A stretch of 64,000 nt of DNA from OLB16 sp964422415 (GTDB lineage Bacteria; Hinthialibacterota; Hinthialibacteria; OLB16): assembly GCA_964422415.1 (NCBI GenBank), contig CAYRBI010000014.1:1-64000 (forward strand), read 5' to 3'. This document shows positions 25,255-33,997 of the stretch, piece by piece (the first letter of the stretch is position 1; each line of letters begins with the position of its first letter). The position numbers were made by a program, and so were the translations under genes. The notes below the pieces were generated by a model. The model ran no database searches and had not been told where the DNA came from. It was given only the letters and a program-made list of their open reading frames with translations.

Positions 25255-26055
25255 GTGAGTACATTGGAAAAGGAAGATCTGACGGAAAAAATGCTTTCTG
25301 AATCGCTTTACATCGATGATTGGAAGATCGAATCGCGCTTATTCGTCGGTACGGGGAAATATCCCGATTTCGAGACAACCGAGAAGGCTTTGGCAGCCTC
25401 GGGGGCCGAGATCGTCACAGTGGCGATCCGCCGTGTGGATTTCAGCGCCGAAGATCATCTTCTCAACCATGTAGATCCAAAGCGGTATAAGATCCTTCCC
25501 AACACGGCGGGGTGTTTTAACGCCCATGATGCGATCCGTATTGCCCACCTCTCACGCGAGGCATGTGGTCATAACAAGGTTAAACTCGAGGTTTTGGCGG
25601 ATGAGAAAACACTCCTTCCCGATCCCCTTGCCACCTTGGAGGCTGCGCGGGAGCTCCTCAAGGAGGGATTCTTCGTGATGGCCTATACCTCCGATGATCC
25701 CGTCATGGCGAAAAAGCTCGAGGAGGCCGGGGTGCCAGTCGTCATGCCAGCAGGGGCTCCGATAGGCTCTGGTCAGGGTATTTTGAACCGGAACAATATC
25801 AAGATCATTTTGGAACGCGCTCAAGTCCCGATTGTAGTCGATGCGGGAGTGGGTACCGCCTCGGATGTCTGCCAAGCATTTGAACTAGGCTGCGCGGCAG
25901 TGCTGCTGAATACCGGGATCGCTGGTGCGAAAGACCCCATCCGCATGGCGGTGGCGATGAAATCCGCGGCGGTGGCTGGCCGGAATGCGTTCCTGGCGGG
26001 GCGTATACCCAAAAAACTCTACGCTACGGCTAGTTCACCAGTTCTCGATTCCTGA
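25255..26055 (+). CDS. thiG: Thiazole synthase ThiG
   Basis: ThiG builds the thiazole phosphate ring of thiamin from deoxyxylulose phosphate, ThiS-thiocarboxylate and dehydroglycine. The active-site lysine is in VKLEVLADEKTLLPD, and the barrel motifs VMPAGAPIGSGQGI, VVDAGVGTASD and VLLNTGIAGAKDP are all present. The start GTG at 25255 gives 266 residues; the ATG 12 codons later gives a more typical 254. No thiS, thiF or thiH lies in the window, so the sulfur carrier must be encoded elsewhere. It is followed by the amidohydrolase homologue after a 20 bp gap. Confidence 0.94.
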   Translation: MSTLEKEDLTEKMLSESLYIDDWKIESRLFVGTGKYPDFETTEKALAASGAEIVTVAIRRVDFSAEDHLLNHVDPKRYKILPNTAGCFNAHDAIRIAHLSREACGHNKVKLEVLADEKTLLPDPLATLEAARELLKEGFFVMAYTSDDPVMAKKLEEAGVPVVMPAGAPIGSGQGILNRNNIKIILERAQVPIVVDAGVGTASDVCQAFELGCAAVLLNTGIAGAKDPIRMAVAMKSAAVAGRNAFLAGRIPKKLYATASSPVLDS

Positions 26056-26075
26056 AGTCCAAGGAGCCTCGATCC

Positions 26076-27647
26076 ATGCCAGGCTCCCTAGTCCTCTATA
26101 ACGGCAAGGTCCACCCGCTGACGGGGATTGTGCATTGCACAGAGGCAGTCTCAATCCGTGATGAACATATTCTCCGGTTGGGAAGCAATGATCGTGTTCG
26201 TGACAGCCAGCTATCCCACGTAGTAGAAATCGATCTTCAAGGCAAGACTGTACTCCCCTCCTTTTCCGACAATCTGGGTTGCCTGGGGCGGGAAATCGCC
26301 GCCCGTACCTGTTTGGATCTCACCGCCATGCGGAGCATGCCAGAGATTTTCGCTGTGATCGAGCAGGCTACACGTAAAGGAGGATCCGGAGACTGGATCA
26401 CTGGATATGGCTGGGATAAGAGCCAGTGGGGCTGGCAACGTTTCCCCCACCGGGCGGATCTTGATTTGGTCTCTCCCCATCACCCGGTGGCTTTGTTGAG
26501 TTCAGATGGACGGGTGGCCTGGCTCAATTCGGCGGGCTTGGTAAAAGCTGGCATCCGGCGGGACACCCCTCCCCCCCCAGGAGGCGAGATCCAACGCGAT
26601 CCTATAACTGGGGCAGCCACGGGAATCCTTTTGGAGAAAGCTGTTTCCTTGATCAGCGATGCCTTCCAGAAACCATCCATCGAGGAGGCGGCAGCGGCCT
26701 TTACAGAGATCACCAAGCATTACCACTCCCTGGGAATTACCTCCATTAGCTCGTTTGAGACATTAGACAATTTTGCGATCATCCGTGATCTGGCGGCTTC
26801 ACAAGCGCATTTACTCAATATGACCTGCCATGTGAGTTGGCCCGGGTGCCAATCCATTGCCGATAAAACTTGGCATTCAGGACTGACGGCTAACGGTCTA
26901 ACCCTGGGAGGAGTATGGAGCGCCGTGGATGGTACTCTGAACTCACAAACCGCCCTCATGATGGATCCCTATGTAACCGACTGGGACATGCACGGCATTG
27001 AGATCACCCCGGAAGATGAATTACGCGAGATGGCAAGATGGTGTCTGGATCATCAATTCTCCCCCGTTTTCCTCGCTTCAGGGGATGCCGGGTGCCACCA
27101 CGCCGCGAGAATCATCAGTAGTGAATATCACGGCCAAGGTGGACCTCATCCTTTCATCGCCTATGGAGACCTGATCCATACCGGGGATTTGGATTTGCTC
27201 CGAAGACTGGATCTGGGATTGTTAACCGATCCCAGGAGGCTTGATACTGACCGGGAGACTGGGGAACGGTGTTGGGGAGCCCGTTGGAATAAGGCTCTCG
27301 ATCTATCCGCCTGGCGCGAACGGGGAGTTGCCCTTTACTTCGGATCCTCGGGGCCGATTCGGCATTGGAGCCCCATGAAGGCCCTATCTTCCTCACTGGT
27401 TCCACGGACCCGCCATGAAAGAGACAGCCCCCTCGATGTGGAGGCGGGACTGCTTGCTATTACCCGCCCCCTCAGCTACCGGAAAGGGGAAGAGGGAGGA
27501 GGACTGCTCTCTCCGGGGCAGTACGCCAATCTGGTGGTCCTCTCAGAGAATCCCTTTCAGGTCGCACCCAAAGAGGTCGCCTCCATCCAGGTGGAGATGA
27601 CGATCTATCGGGGCCATATTGTCTATGATCGTCATGCAAAGGCCTAA
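26076..27647 (+). CDS. Amidohydrolase_3-family homologue lacking metal ligands (probable pseudoenzyme)
   Basis: Length (523) and many motifs fit the YtcJ-like amidohydrolase 3 family: ITGYGWDKSQW, WLNSAGLVKAGI, GGEIQRDPITGAATGILLE, DGTLNSQTALMMDPY and the C-terminal strand SPGQYANLVVLSENPF. Yet each usual metal-ligand position that I can align is altered: the HxH after the first strand is N66-L-G68, the Lys before DGxL is missing, the His of the HAxGD motif is replaced in FLASGDAG, the IEH His is replaced by Tyr in IAYGD, and the terminal Asp of GSD is S425 in FGSSGP. The fold is probably kept but hydrolysis is unlikely. A partner or ligand-binding role beside ThiG is possible. Confidence 0.8.
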   Translation: MPGSLVLYNGKVHPLTGIVHCTEAVSIRDEHILRLGSNDRVRDSQLSHVVEIDLQGKTVLPSFSDNLGCLGREIAARTCLDLTAMRSMPEIFAVIEQATRKGGSGDWITGYGWDKSQWGWQRFPHRADLDLVSPHHPVALLSSDGRVAWLNSAGLVKAGIRRDTPPPPGGEIQRDPITGAATGILLEKAVSLISDAFQKPSIEEAAAAFTEITKHYHSLGITSISSFETLDNFAIIRDLAASQAHLLNMTCHVSWPGCQSIADKTWHSGLTANGLTLGGVWSAVDGTLNSQTALMMDPYVTDWDMHGIEITPEDELREMARWCLDHQFSPVFLASGDAGCHHAARIISSEYHGQGGPHPFIAYGDLIHTGDLDLLRRLDLGLLTDPRRLDTDRETGERCWGARWNKALDLSAWRERGVALYFGSSGPIRHWSPMKALSSSLVPRTRHERDSPLDVEAGLLAITRPLSYRKGEEGGGLLSPGQYANLVVLSENPFQVAPKEVASIQVEMTIYRGHIVYDRHAKA

Positions 27648-27731
27648 GCATCCGGAAAAATGGAACCAACCCAAACCTCATCACCCCCTTTTTTCCGGGG
27701 GACACTTGTGTGAGGAGTTCAAGAAGTGGTA

Positions 27732-27769
27732 GATTTTACTTGCATCACTCTGTCATGGGTTGTAAAATC
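27732..27769. promoter_or_regulatory. 8 bp inverted repeat upstream of the CheY-like gene
   Basis: GATTTTAC (27732-27739) and GTAAAATC (27762-27769) are perfect inverted arms around a 22-base spacer, about 90 bases before the CheY-like start. The spacing and AT content would suit an operator; there is no T run after it. Confidence 0.35.
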
Positions 27770-27856
27770 ATCGGATTATTGGATAACCAGAGTATCAGTT
27801 ATCAGTCAAGAGTTGGATGAGCGATCAAATACGCCTCGCCTTGTGGGAGCCCCGAT

Positions 27857-28213
27857 ATGCCGAAGGTCCTTGTTGTTGATGATGCAGCCTTTATGCGAGT
27901 CACATTGAGAAATGTGCTTTCCCCTGCTGGTTTTGTTGTGGAGGAGGCCACCAATGGGGCCGAGGCGGTGACCCGTTATAGTGAGGTCAGCCCGGATGTG
28001 GTGACCATGGATATCACTATGCCTGAGAAGGATGGCATCGAGGCCACCAAGGAAATCATGGCCCTGGATCCCAAGGCTCGTGTAGTCATGGTGAGCGCTC
28101 TCGGCCAGGAGAAGATGGTAAAGGATGCCATCTTGGCCGGAGCTAAAGATTTTATCGTCAAACCCTTCCAGCCTGACCGGGTTTTGAGTGCACTGAACCG
28201 GGTTCTATCGTAA
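27857..28213 (+). CDS. CheY-like single-domain response regulator
   Basis: A receiver domain only, 118 residues. Acidic pocket residues D8 and D9, the phospho-acceptor D52 in MDITMPEKDG, the conserved Ser in VMVSALG and the Lys in FIVKPF are all present. The sequence, in particular VLVVDDAAFMR and MDITMPEKDGIEA, is of the CheY type seen in many bacteria with chemotaxis or motility. No kinase gene is adjacent, so the partner could be a cheA elsewhere. Confidence 0.9.
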   Translation: MPKVLVVDDAAFMRVTLRNVLSPAGFVVEEATNGAEAVTRYSEVSPDVVTMDITMPEKDGIEATKEIMALDPKARVVMVSALGQEKMVKDAILAGAKDFIVKPFQPDRVLSALNRVLS

Positions 28214-28218
28214 CCGGC

Positions 28219-28300
28219 TTCTCTCCTCCGAGAGAAAATCGTTGTGCACTACAAAGAGCGCTGGGTGTTATCTATACCTTCCCCCATTTGGGAGAAGGTA
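28219..28300. terminator. Two hairpins between convergent response-regulator genes
   Basis: TTCTCTC/GAGAGAA (28219-28236) and TACCTTC...GAAGGTA (28275-28300, closing on CCC/GGG) lie between the CheY-like stop and the stop of the convergent receiver/HATPase gene. They probably separate the two transcripts. Neither has a strong T run. Confidence 0.5.
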
Positions 28301-28328
28301 CACCCTTAGTTTGTGCTGGTAGCATGAA

Positions 28329-29318
28329 TCAAAGGGGCACCGGCTCCACGCCCTTCCGTTCCTTGATGATGGTGATCTGATTTCCCGTCGAGTTGAAGGT
28401 CACTTCATCCATGAAACAGGAGATGAGTAACAGACCGCGTCCATGTAGACGCGAGAGATCGGTGGGTTCAATCTGGTTATCCTTCAAATCGGGAGGCACG
28501 AATCCGGCTCCGGGATCGGAGATCCGGTAAATGGCCCGTTCGGGGGTGAGATCCATCTCGATGGTAATGGCCCGGCTGCAGTACAGGGGATCCTCCAGAC
28601 GTTCGGAGACGATCCGGTTGAACACATCCGTACCCGTTTCCGTTTCCCGGAGCCCAGCGGGAACCTCAAGACAGCCATAGAAAATCGCATTGGTGATGGC
28701 TTCATCTAGCGCCACTGCTACGAAATAGCGCGCGGACTCATCGCAGATCCCCAGACCCACCAGTTTCTCAGTCAGATAGTGAATGACTCCCGATTTGGAA
28801 TCGAGTGAAGGCGGGATCCGGAACAGAATGTGTTCATTTACCAGGCAGGGTAGCACACGTTGTGGAATCTCCCGCGCACGTTTTCGTTTGAGCGACTTCT
28901 CGACCACATCCACAATCTCGGTTAAACGGAAAGGCTTGGTGATGAAGTTGGCGGCTCCGAGACGCAGGGCATCAATGGCTGTTTCCAGACGGGCATATCC
29001 AGTAATTACGACTACGGGGATCTCTGGAAACTCATGGCGGGAGATATCCAACAGACGGCTTCCATCCATTTCAGGCATACGCAAGTCGGTGATGACCAGG
29101 TCATAACGGGCCGCGCGAAGTTTCTGAAGGGCCATGCGCCCATCTTCCGCAGTCTCGACTTCATAGGAGTTCGAATGCTGAAGGGTTTCACGGAGCATCT
29201 CGCGGATCGAGAATTCATCATCGACCACAAGGAGGCGTGCTGGTCTAATCGGGGCAGGTGTAGCGGGTCCCATCTCCCCGGAAGACTCATTATTTTCTGA
29301 AACTATGCTCCCATCCAT
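28329..29318 (-). CDS. Response regulator fused to RsbW-like HATPase (anti-sigma-type kinase) domain
   Basis: The N-terminal receiver (about 27-145) has the phospho-acceptor D78 in VITDLRMPEMDG and the conserved Lys in ITKPF. The C-terminal domain (about 170-329) is a Bergerat-fold ATPase of the RsbW/SpoIIAB type: N box ALDEAITNAIFYG, G1 box SDPGAGF and G2 box HGRGLLLISCF. There is no HisKA dimerization domain, so this is not a sensor kinase. Such fusions act as phosphorylation-controlled serine kinases or anti-sigma factors in partner-switching pathways. Its start overlaps the 3' end of the GNAT gene by 16 bases. Confidence 0.85.
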   Translation of the reverse strand: MDGSIVSENNESSGEMGPATPAPIRPARLLVVDDEFSIREMLRETLQHSNSYEVETAEDGRMALQKLRAARYDLVITDLRMPEMDGSRLLDISRHEFPEIPVVVITGYARLETAIDALRLGAANFITKPFRLTEIVDVVEKSLKRKRAREIPQRVLPCLVNEHILFRIPPSLDSKSGVIHYLTEKLVGLGICDESARYFVAVALDEAITNAIFYGCLEVPAGLRETETGTDVFNRIVSERLEDPLYCSRAITIEMDLTPERAIYRISDPGAGFVPPDLKDNQIEPTDLSRLHGRGLLLISCFMDEVTFNSTGNQITIIKERKGVEPVPL

Positions 29319-30295
29319 CGCGTCACAGTTCTTCCGATACTGAAATTCATCTCCGCGGAAAGGATGCGGAAACCATACTTCTGATAGAAGGAAATCGCTT
29401 TAAGGTTATCAAGCATCGTCTTGAGTTCAACTAGAGTGTATCCCCCTTGACGCAGAATGTCGAAAGATGCCGCCAAGAGACTGCTGCCCACCCCCCGGTT
29501 TCTGGCTTGTGGGCTGGTGACAATAAAGTCCACGATCCCAATCGTTTGACCCAATCGTTCCATCTGCTTGGAGGGACATAGCAAGAGAGAGAAACCGAGT
29601 AGTTCTCCTGTTTCATCATCCTCGGCGGTAAGGAACGGACGGTTAGCCTGCCCGAAGCACCGGGTCATATAAGTGGGAAAGACCTCTGGTTTACGGTCCT
29701 CAGGCAAGTTGGGGTCGCGCAGAAAATGACTATGCGTGTGTCCCTCGCCCGCAATATACCGCAGTATGGGGAGATCCTCCCGTGTCACCTCGCGAATCCG
29801 TAATCTCTCCGCACACACGGGAAGATGCGAAGAATCAAGCCACCGCGACATACGAATCGTAGTACCACAATAATCCGCGCCCACCTGCAGGAAACTCTTG
29901 GGCAGGTCACCTTCATTCTCATCGCACTTTCCCCACACCACCCGCGCACCTTTGGATTCCAAAATATCTCCAATCGTGCGGACTATCTCTCTCTTCTCAT
30001 CGGACCGGAGTGAATAAACCAACAAAGGCTCGAGAGAATAGACAGGAAAGTCAAAAAAAACAGAATGAATCTCGGACCGCCGGATACCAACGAGTCCAAA
30101 ATGCCCCCCTCTGTCAAACACACAAACGGGGCTCTCTGGATCCGAGGCTTGAGAAAAAATGGAGTCCGTGTGGAAGGTGGTTAGCTTGCCAACATCCAGT
30201 TTCTGATACTGAATTTGTAAGACCTTGTTAGGATTCTCCCTTAGGAGTCTCTCTATTAGAGGCCGGTCAGAAGGAGTCAGTGGACGAATGGGCAT
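29303..30295 (-). CDS. Tandem GNAT-fold acetyltransferase (WecD-like)
   Basis: The C-terminal half (about 165-325) is a GNAT domain with the acetyl-CoA-binding motif ARNRGVGSSLLAAS and the C-terminal FYQKYGFRI strand. The N-terminal half resembles a degenerate first GNAT lobe, as in TDP-fucosamine acetyltransferases (WecD/RffC), so a nucleotide-sugar or glycan substrate is likely but not proven. It is the fifth gene of a minus-strand run that includes a GT4 glycosyltransferase and the AsnB-like protein, which supports a glycan role. Confidence 0.75.
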   Translation of the reverse strand: MPIRPLTPSDRPLIERLLRENPNKVLQIQYQKLDVGKLTTFHTDSIFSQASDPESPVCVFDRGGHFGLVGIRRSEIHSVFFDFPVYSLEPLLVYSLRSDEKREIVRTIGDILESKGARVVWGKCDENEGDLPKSFLQVGADYCGTTIRMSRWLDSSHLPVCAERLRIREVTREDLPILRYIAGEGHTHSHFLRDPNLPEDRKPEVFPTYMTRCFGQANRPFLTAEDDETGELLGFSLLLCPSKQMERLGQTIGIVDFIVTSPQARNRGVGSSLLAASFDILRQGGYTLVELKTMLDNLKAISFYQKYGFRILSAEMNFSIGRTVTRWMGA

Positions 30296-30326
30296 AATCT
30301 ATTAAGTCAGAGAGTCATTCAGAGGC

Positions 30327-31679
30327 TTATTGCCGCCGTTGCAGGGCAATCTGATAGGCTTTCTCAAGGTTCCGCGCGCTCTGTTGCCAGTTCACGACGG
30401 TTTCAGCGCGTGTTCTCGCGGCTATTCCGAGCTCCTCGCGTAGTACAGGATTCCCCAGCAAACGGCCAATCCCCTTAGCCAGATCCCCAGCGGAGCCAGG
30501 TTCGACCAAGATGGCGGCTTCCCCGGTCATCCATGGGACCTCACCCACTCGTGAGGCCACAATCGCTTTTCCCGCCGCCAAGTACTCAGCCACCTTCAAC
30601 GGGCTCTTACAGCGGACGAATTCCTCATCCGAGAAACAAGCCACTGCGATGTCCGCCGCGGCAAGGACCTGAGGGATTGTGTCGGAGGGCAAATAGTCCG
30701 TAAAGATGAGGCGGTGGGAAAGGTTCAGATCATATGCTAACGACTCCAACTCAGTGAGCATGGGCCCCCCCCCCACTACCATCCAGGCTGCCTGGGGGTA
30801 ACGGTCCGCCAGCAACCCGCAGGCTTTGACAAAGAGACCGGCATAGGCAGCACCCTCCAACTGACCGATGTAGACCACCAGGGGACGGTTTCCAATAACA
30901 AAGGGCTGTTTCCGTCGAAAGGCATTCCGTGAGAGGGTGGGATCGAAAGATTGGAGGTCAGCACCAACAGGAACCTTACAGATACGGGAAGCTGGGAAGC
31001 CCATCCCCTCACAGATTTTTCCGAGCGCATCACTGGAGACCGAGATCGTGTCCACATAGGTGGGGACCCGCTTCTCCAGGAAGCGTGCCTGCGCCCGGAA
31101 ACCGAAGGGAAGGTGGTTGATCTCGTTCAAGATCAGAGTTTCGTTGTCATCCCAATCGTAGTGCAGTGGCTTATTCCACCGGTAAGAGGCCCACAAGGCT
31201 GGGATGAAGGTGGAGGCAAAGCATTTCTGGAAATGGATGATGTCCACCTCTTTGGCGAGGCCGATGACATCCAGGATGTTCTTGTGGGTCTGGTTGTCCC
31301 GTGCGCGTAGAGGAATGTACCGGACACCTCTCCCCCCGGTCTCTTCTCCTGGAGGGAAGGGGGAGCGGTCTTTTCCCCTTCTCCCGTTGGCGCGTGAATC
31401 CTTTCTCGCGCCAGCAGAAGCGTCAGGAACGAGAAAGGATTCCCGCTCCAGCGGATTGTCATCTCCCTTTCCCTTCAGGGGAGGGATTAGGGGAGAGGTC
31501 AACGGCTCAACTGGGATCTCTCTCAATCGTGGAAAATCGGGTTCATGAGCCCGTTTATGTTCAATGAAGGCAACCTGGACGTCATGGCCAAAACCGGCTA
31601 ACTCTTCAGCGAGCTTGATGATACGGATAGTCCAGGGGTGATAACGGAGATCATGGGGGTGGAGCATTAAAATGCGCAT
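30327..31679 (-). CDS. Glycosyltransferase family 4 with a 58-codon repeat insertion
   Basis: A GT-B glycosyltransferase starting MRILMLHPHDLRYH, with acceptor-side motifs in the N-terminal half (VDIIHFQKC) and the donor-binding EFVRCKSPLKVAEYLAAGKAIV in the C-terminal half. Residues about 61-119 form an insertion that belongs to no GT4 core: TSPLIPPLKGKGDDN..., LERESFLVPDASAGARKDSR, ...GGRGVR. This segment corresponds to the DNA repeat at 31323-31499 and is a multiple of three in length, so the reading frame is retained. The insertion lies between the second and third strands of the first Rossmann lobe, so it probably loops out at the surface. Confidence 0.86.
   Translation of the reverse strand: MRILMLHPHDLRYHPWTIRIIKLAEELAGFGHDVQVAFIEHKRAHEPDFPRLREIPVEPLTSPLIPPLKGKGDDNPLERESFLVPDASAGARKDSRANGRRGKDRSPFPPGEETGGRGVRYIPLRARDNQTHKNILDVIGLAKEVDIIHFQKCFASTFIPALWASYRWNKPLHYDWDDNETLILNEINHLPFGFRAQARFLEKRVPTYVDTISVSSDALGKICEGMGFPASRICKVPVGADLQSFDPTLSRNAFRRKQPFVIGNRPLVVYIGQLEGAAYAGLFVKACGLLADRYPQAAWMVVGGGPMLTELESLAYDLNLSHRLIFTDYLPSDTIPQVLAAADIAVACFSDEEFVRCKSPLKVAEYLAAGKAIVASRVGEVPWMTGEAAILVEPGSAGDLAKGIGRLLGNPVLREELGIAARTRAETVVNWQQSARNLEKAYQIALQRRQ
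31323..31499. repeat. Composite palindromic repeat inserted in-frame in the GT4 gene
   Basis: The central part holds two hairpins of family A: GGCGCGTGAATCC/GCGCC (31389-31412) and GGAACGAGAAAGGATTC...CTCCAGCG (31427-31453). It is flanked on both sides by C-rich CTCTCCCC-type sequence and its complement, forming a larger inverted structure. Read on the minus strand it gives LERESFLVP and GARKDSRANG, which recur in the noncoding copy at 2654-2723. Confidence 0.75.
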
Positions 31680-31691
31680 GGGAGTGGCGGA

Positions 31692-32210
31692 TCAACGGGG
31701 AGCGGTACTTGGATCTCCTGGAAAGGAGAGACCCGGATCACGGTAATAAACGGCGGTATCCGAGTTCTGCAAGTATGACCGAAAGTGGATATGGAATCCC
31801 TCGGAGGCTTCATCGGTTCCATTCCCATCGGGATCTTTGGGGGCGAAATCACAAGTGGGGGGAACCACCTCCCCTTTATCATCAACCAGTGGACGGATAT
31901 TGAATTTCCCTCCCGATGGGCAGGAGAGATCCAGGCGGTCCGTCGGGAGGTAAGGAGCGAGATCCTTGATTTCGAGTTGCGAGACAACCGGTGGATAAGG
32001 ACGGGAGGGATCGAGGTTCAATTCGCGGACCAAGGCCTGCTTGGCATTGAAGATCCGTTCCAGATTATCATTACAGAGCCGTCCCTGCTCCTCCCGGTAG
32101 CCACGTCCCAGAATTGGCCAGTAGAGGGCAATACCAATCCCTAGGAGGGTCAGGATCCACACCCCTCCCAGGACAGCCACCCATATGCGCTTCGAGGATC
32201 TAGGTTCCAT
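31692..32210 (-). CDS. Single-pass membrane protein with pilin-like periplasmic domain
   Basis: The N-terminal segment (SSKRIWVAVLGGVWILTLLGIGIALYWP) is a single membrane helix. The rest contains NDNLERIFNAKQALVREL and DLSCPSGGKFNIRPL, patterns shared with type IV pilin-like and ComG-like subunits, including the Cys-Pro-x-Gly-Gly turn and a second Cys (PPTCDFA) that may pair with it. A prepilin-peptidase site (GFTLxE) is not present, so it is probably a membrane-anchored, pilin-like domain rather than a true pilin. I placed the start at ATG 32210; a GTG four codons earlier is possible. Confidence 0.65.
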   Translation of the reverse strand: MEPRSSKRIWVAVLGGVWILTLLGIGIALYWPILGRGYREEQGRLCNDNLERIFNAKQALVRELNLDPSRPYPPVVSQLEIKDLAPYLPTDRLDLSCPSGGKFNIRPLVDDKGEVVPPTCDFAPKDPDGNGTDEASEGFHIHFRSYLQNSDTAVYYRDPGLSFPGDPSTAPR

Positions 32211-32227
32211 AAGAAAAGACACACAGA

Positions 32228-33988
32228 CTATACCGCAAGGCGGTTCTCACGTAACCAGAGTTCGAGCATTAGGACTGCCCAAAGTTGCCGTCCCAGTTTC
32301 ACCACCCCAGCGCGGTTGGCCTCGAAGATTTGACGCAGCCGGGAGGTCTGGAACAACGGACTGGCCTGAGAACCTGAACTGAGGACCGTACCTTGGAAAA
32401 GAAAGGCCAAGTCTCGTGCCAGCCAGCGGTCTAGAGGTGGTTGAGAAGGGCTGGCCTTCAGGGCGAGTAAAGACTGTGGAACCGTATAAGGGCCCGCCTG
32501 AAGCGACTTGCGCAACAGCCAGTGTGACCAGTGTCCGCTGGTTTTGAGATTCCCTGGTAGACGCGACATCCACTCAAACAGAACTGGATCCAGCCAAGGA
32601 AAACGGATATCCAGGGAATGTACGGCAGCCATGGTCTGCAGTGGACGTAAATGAGCGAAAGGAAGGTGACAGCGTACCCTGAGCTCCTGGAGATGTGCGC
32701 GATCCTCGGATCTCTTGGCTTCCGGGCCAAGGAGCGGAAGTGACTCCAACCCGGTTTCCGGGGCCAACACCCCATTCCAAAAATTCCTCTGAGGACTGGA
32801 GACAGTGGGAGGAATCACCTCCCAGACCTCATCGGAACCGAGGTTCGCAAGCCAGGGGATACAGGTCTCCCCAGCTTGCCTGATAGCCGCAAAGGTGTTC
32901 CAGATGGAGGGATTGGAACAAGGTTCGCTCAAGGTTTGGACCATCAAAGGAAGATCCTCTTGGCAGGGGGGAGGAAGGTGACACTCCTGGTATTCGAGAG
33001 GAAGCGAGGCGGCGGTCCCACGGATCATCTGAACCACCTGGGGATTACTTCCCTCGCCGTGGAGGAAGCGGGTCAGACAATTCACTCCGCCCAACAAGGA
33101 GGCCTCATAGCTCAAGAAGACCGAGGCAGGATCAGCGGAGAGAAAGAGAACATTCCGGTTTCCATGTTCCAGGTACAGCGGGAGTGTCTCGCGGAAGACT
33201 TGTTGGAAATCGGGGATTGCTTTGCGGAGAGAGAGGGTTCGCTGGGGTTGGAAACGCGGGGTCCACCAGACATCGACAGACGGCTCAGATCCAGCCTTCC
33301 AGATCAACCGGCCAGCGGGAGGGAGCGAATAAACTGACTGACACATCGTACGGGGAGCGGTGATGTAACCGCTTTCAAGAAAGCTCCTCGCCCCTTGGAG
33401 ATCCACCCGCCAGGCGCTGTCCTGAAGACATCTACGGAGCGAGGAGGGAACTACCAGAGCGGGCTCTTCCCTGCCCCACTCCAACATCATCCCACGCAGC
33501 GCGGGAAGGACCGAGGCAAACGCGACCCAATGTTTATCTCCAAGCCAATAAAGACTCTTCGCTCCCAGATGATCCACCGAGAGACGCAGAGTGTGTTCAA
33601 TTCCATCCCACACCGCGCTGGAGAAGGTCCCACGTAACCCGAGTTCCCAGTCGCCCTGAGGTCCCTCTCCCAGATGAGCCATGAGCCCTGCCCCACCCGC
33701 CTCGGGCACGACATGACCCACCCGCACCAGACGATGTCGGACCTCCGCTTGATTAAGAACCTTTCCTTCACAAACCGTGTGAATACGTCCGGATTCATTC
33801 ACCGCCAAAGAGCCCACGGCTTGGGTATCATCCAGTGCCGGACAACATACTCCCAGCAGGCAGGATTGGGTTCGCCACAGACTGACTCGCTCCTTCCCAT
33901 TGGGAGAAAGGAGTTGCGCGGCCATTTTCCCGACTCCGGGAGGGATCTCAATCGGTTCCGCAAGGAACAGCCCGAAGATGCCAGCCAT
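32228..33988 (-). CDS. Asparagine-synthetase-B-like protein lacking catalytic residues (probable pseudoenzyme)
   Basis: The two-domain AsnB layout is recognisable: an N-terminal glutaminase-like domain (about 2-165, with CEGKVLN in place of NGEIYN and LRGTFSSAVWD) and a C-terminal synthetase-like domain (about 260-560, with LPPAGRLIW and LFLSADPASV). But the N-terminal nucleophile Cys is replaced: MAGIFG instead of MCGI. The ATP-binding PP-loop SGGxDS is SADPAS (284-289), and the GDGxDE box is reduced to LGSDEVW. Glutamine hydrolysis and ATP-dependent adenylation should both be lost. It lies 9 bp after topoisomerase III and before a pilin-like and a GT4 gene, which points to a surface-glycan-related or regulatory role. 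Confidence 0.78.
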   Translation of the reverse strand: MAGIFGLFLAEPIEIPPGVGKMAAQLLSPNGKERVSLWRTQSCLLGVCCPALDDTQAVGSLAVNESGRIHTVCEGKVLNQAEVRHRLVRVGHVVPEAGGAGLMAHLGEGPQGDWELGLRGTFSSAVWDGIEHTLRLSVDHLGAKSLYWLGDKHWVAFASVLPALRGMMLEWGREEPALVVPSSLRRCLQDSAWRVDLQGARSFLESGYITAPRTMCQSVYSLPPAGRLIWKAGSEPSVDVWWTPRFQPQRTLSLRKAIPDFQQVFRETLPLYLEHGNRNVLFLSADPASVFLSYEASLLGGVNCLTRFLHGEGSNPQVVQMIRGTAASLPLEYQECHLPPPCQEDLPLMVQTLSEPCSNPSIWNTFAAIRQAGETCIPWLANLGSDEVWEVIPPTVSSPQRNFWNGVLAPETGLESLPLLGPEAKRSEDRAHLQELRVRCHLPFAHLRPLQTMAAVHSLDIRFPWLDPVLFEWMSRLPGNLKTSGHWSHWLLRKSLQAGPYTVPQSLLALKASPSQPPLDRWLARDLAFLFQGTVLSSGSQASPLFQTSRLRQIFEANRAGVVKLGRQLWAVLMLELWLRENRLAV

Positions 33989-33997
33989 AGCGCCTGC

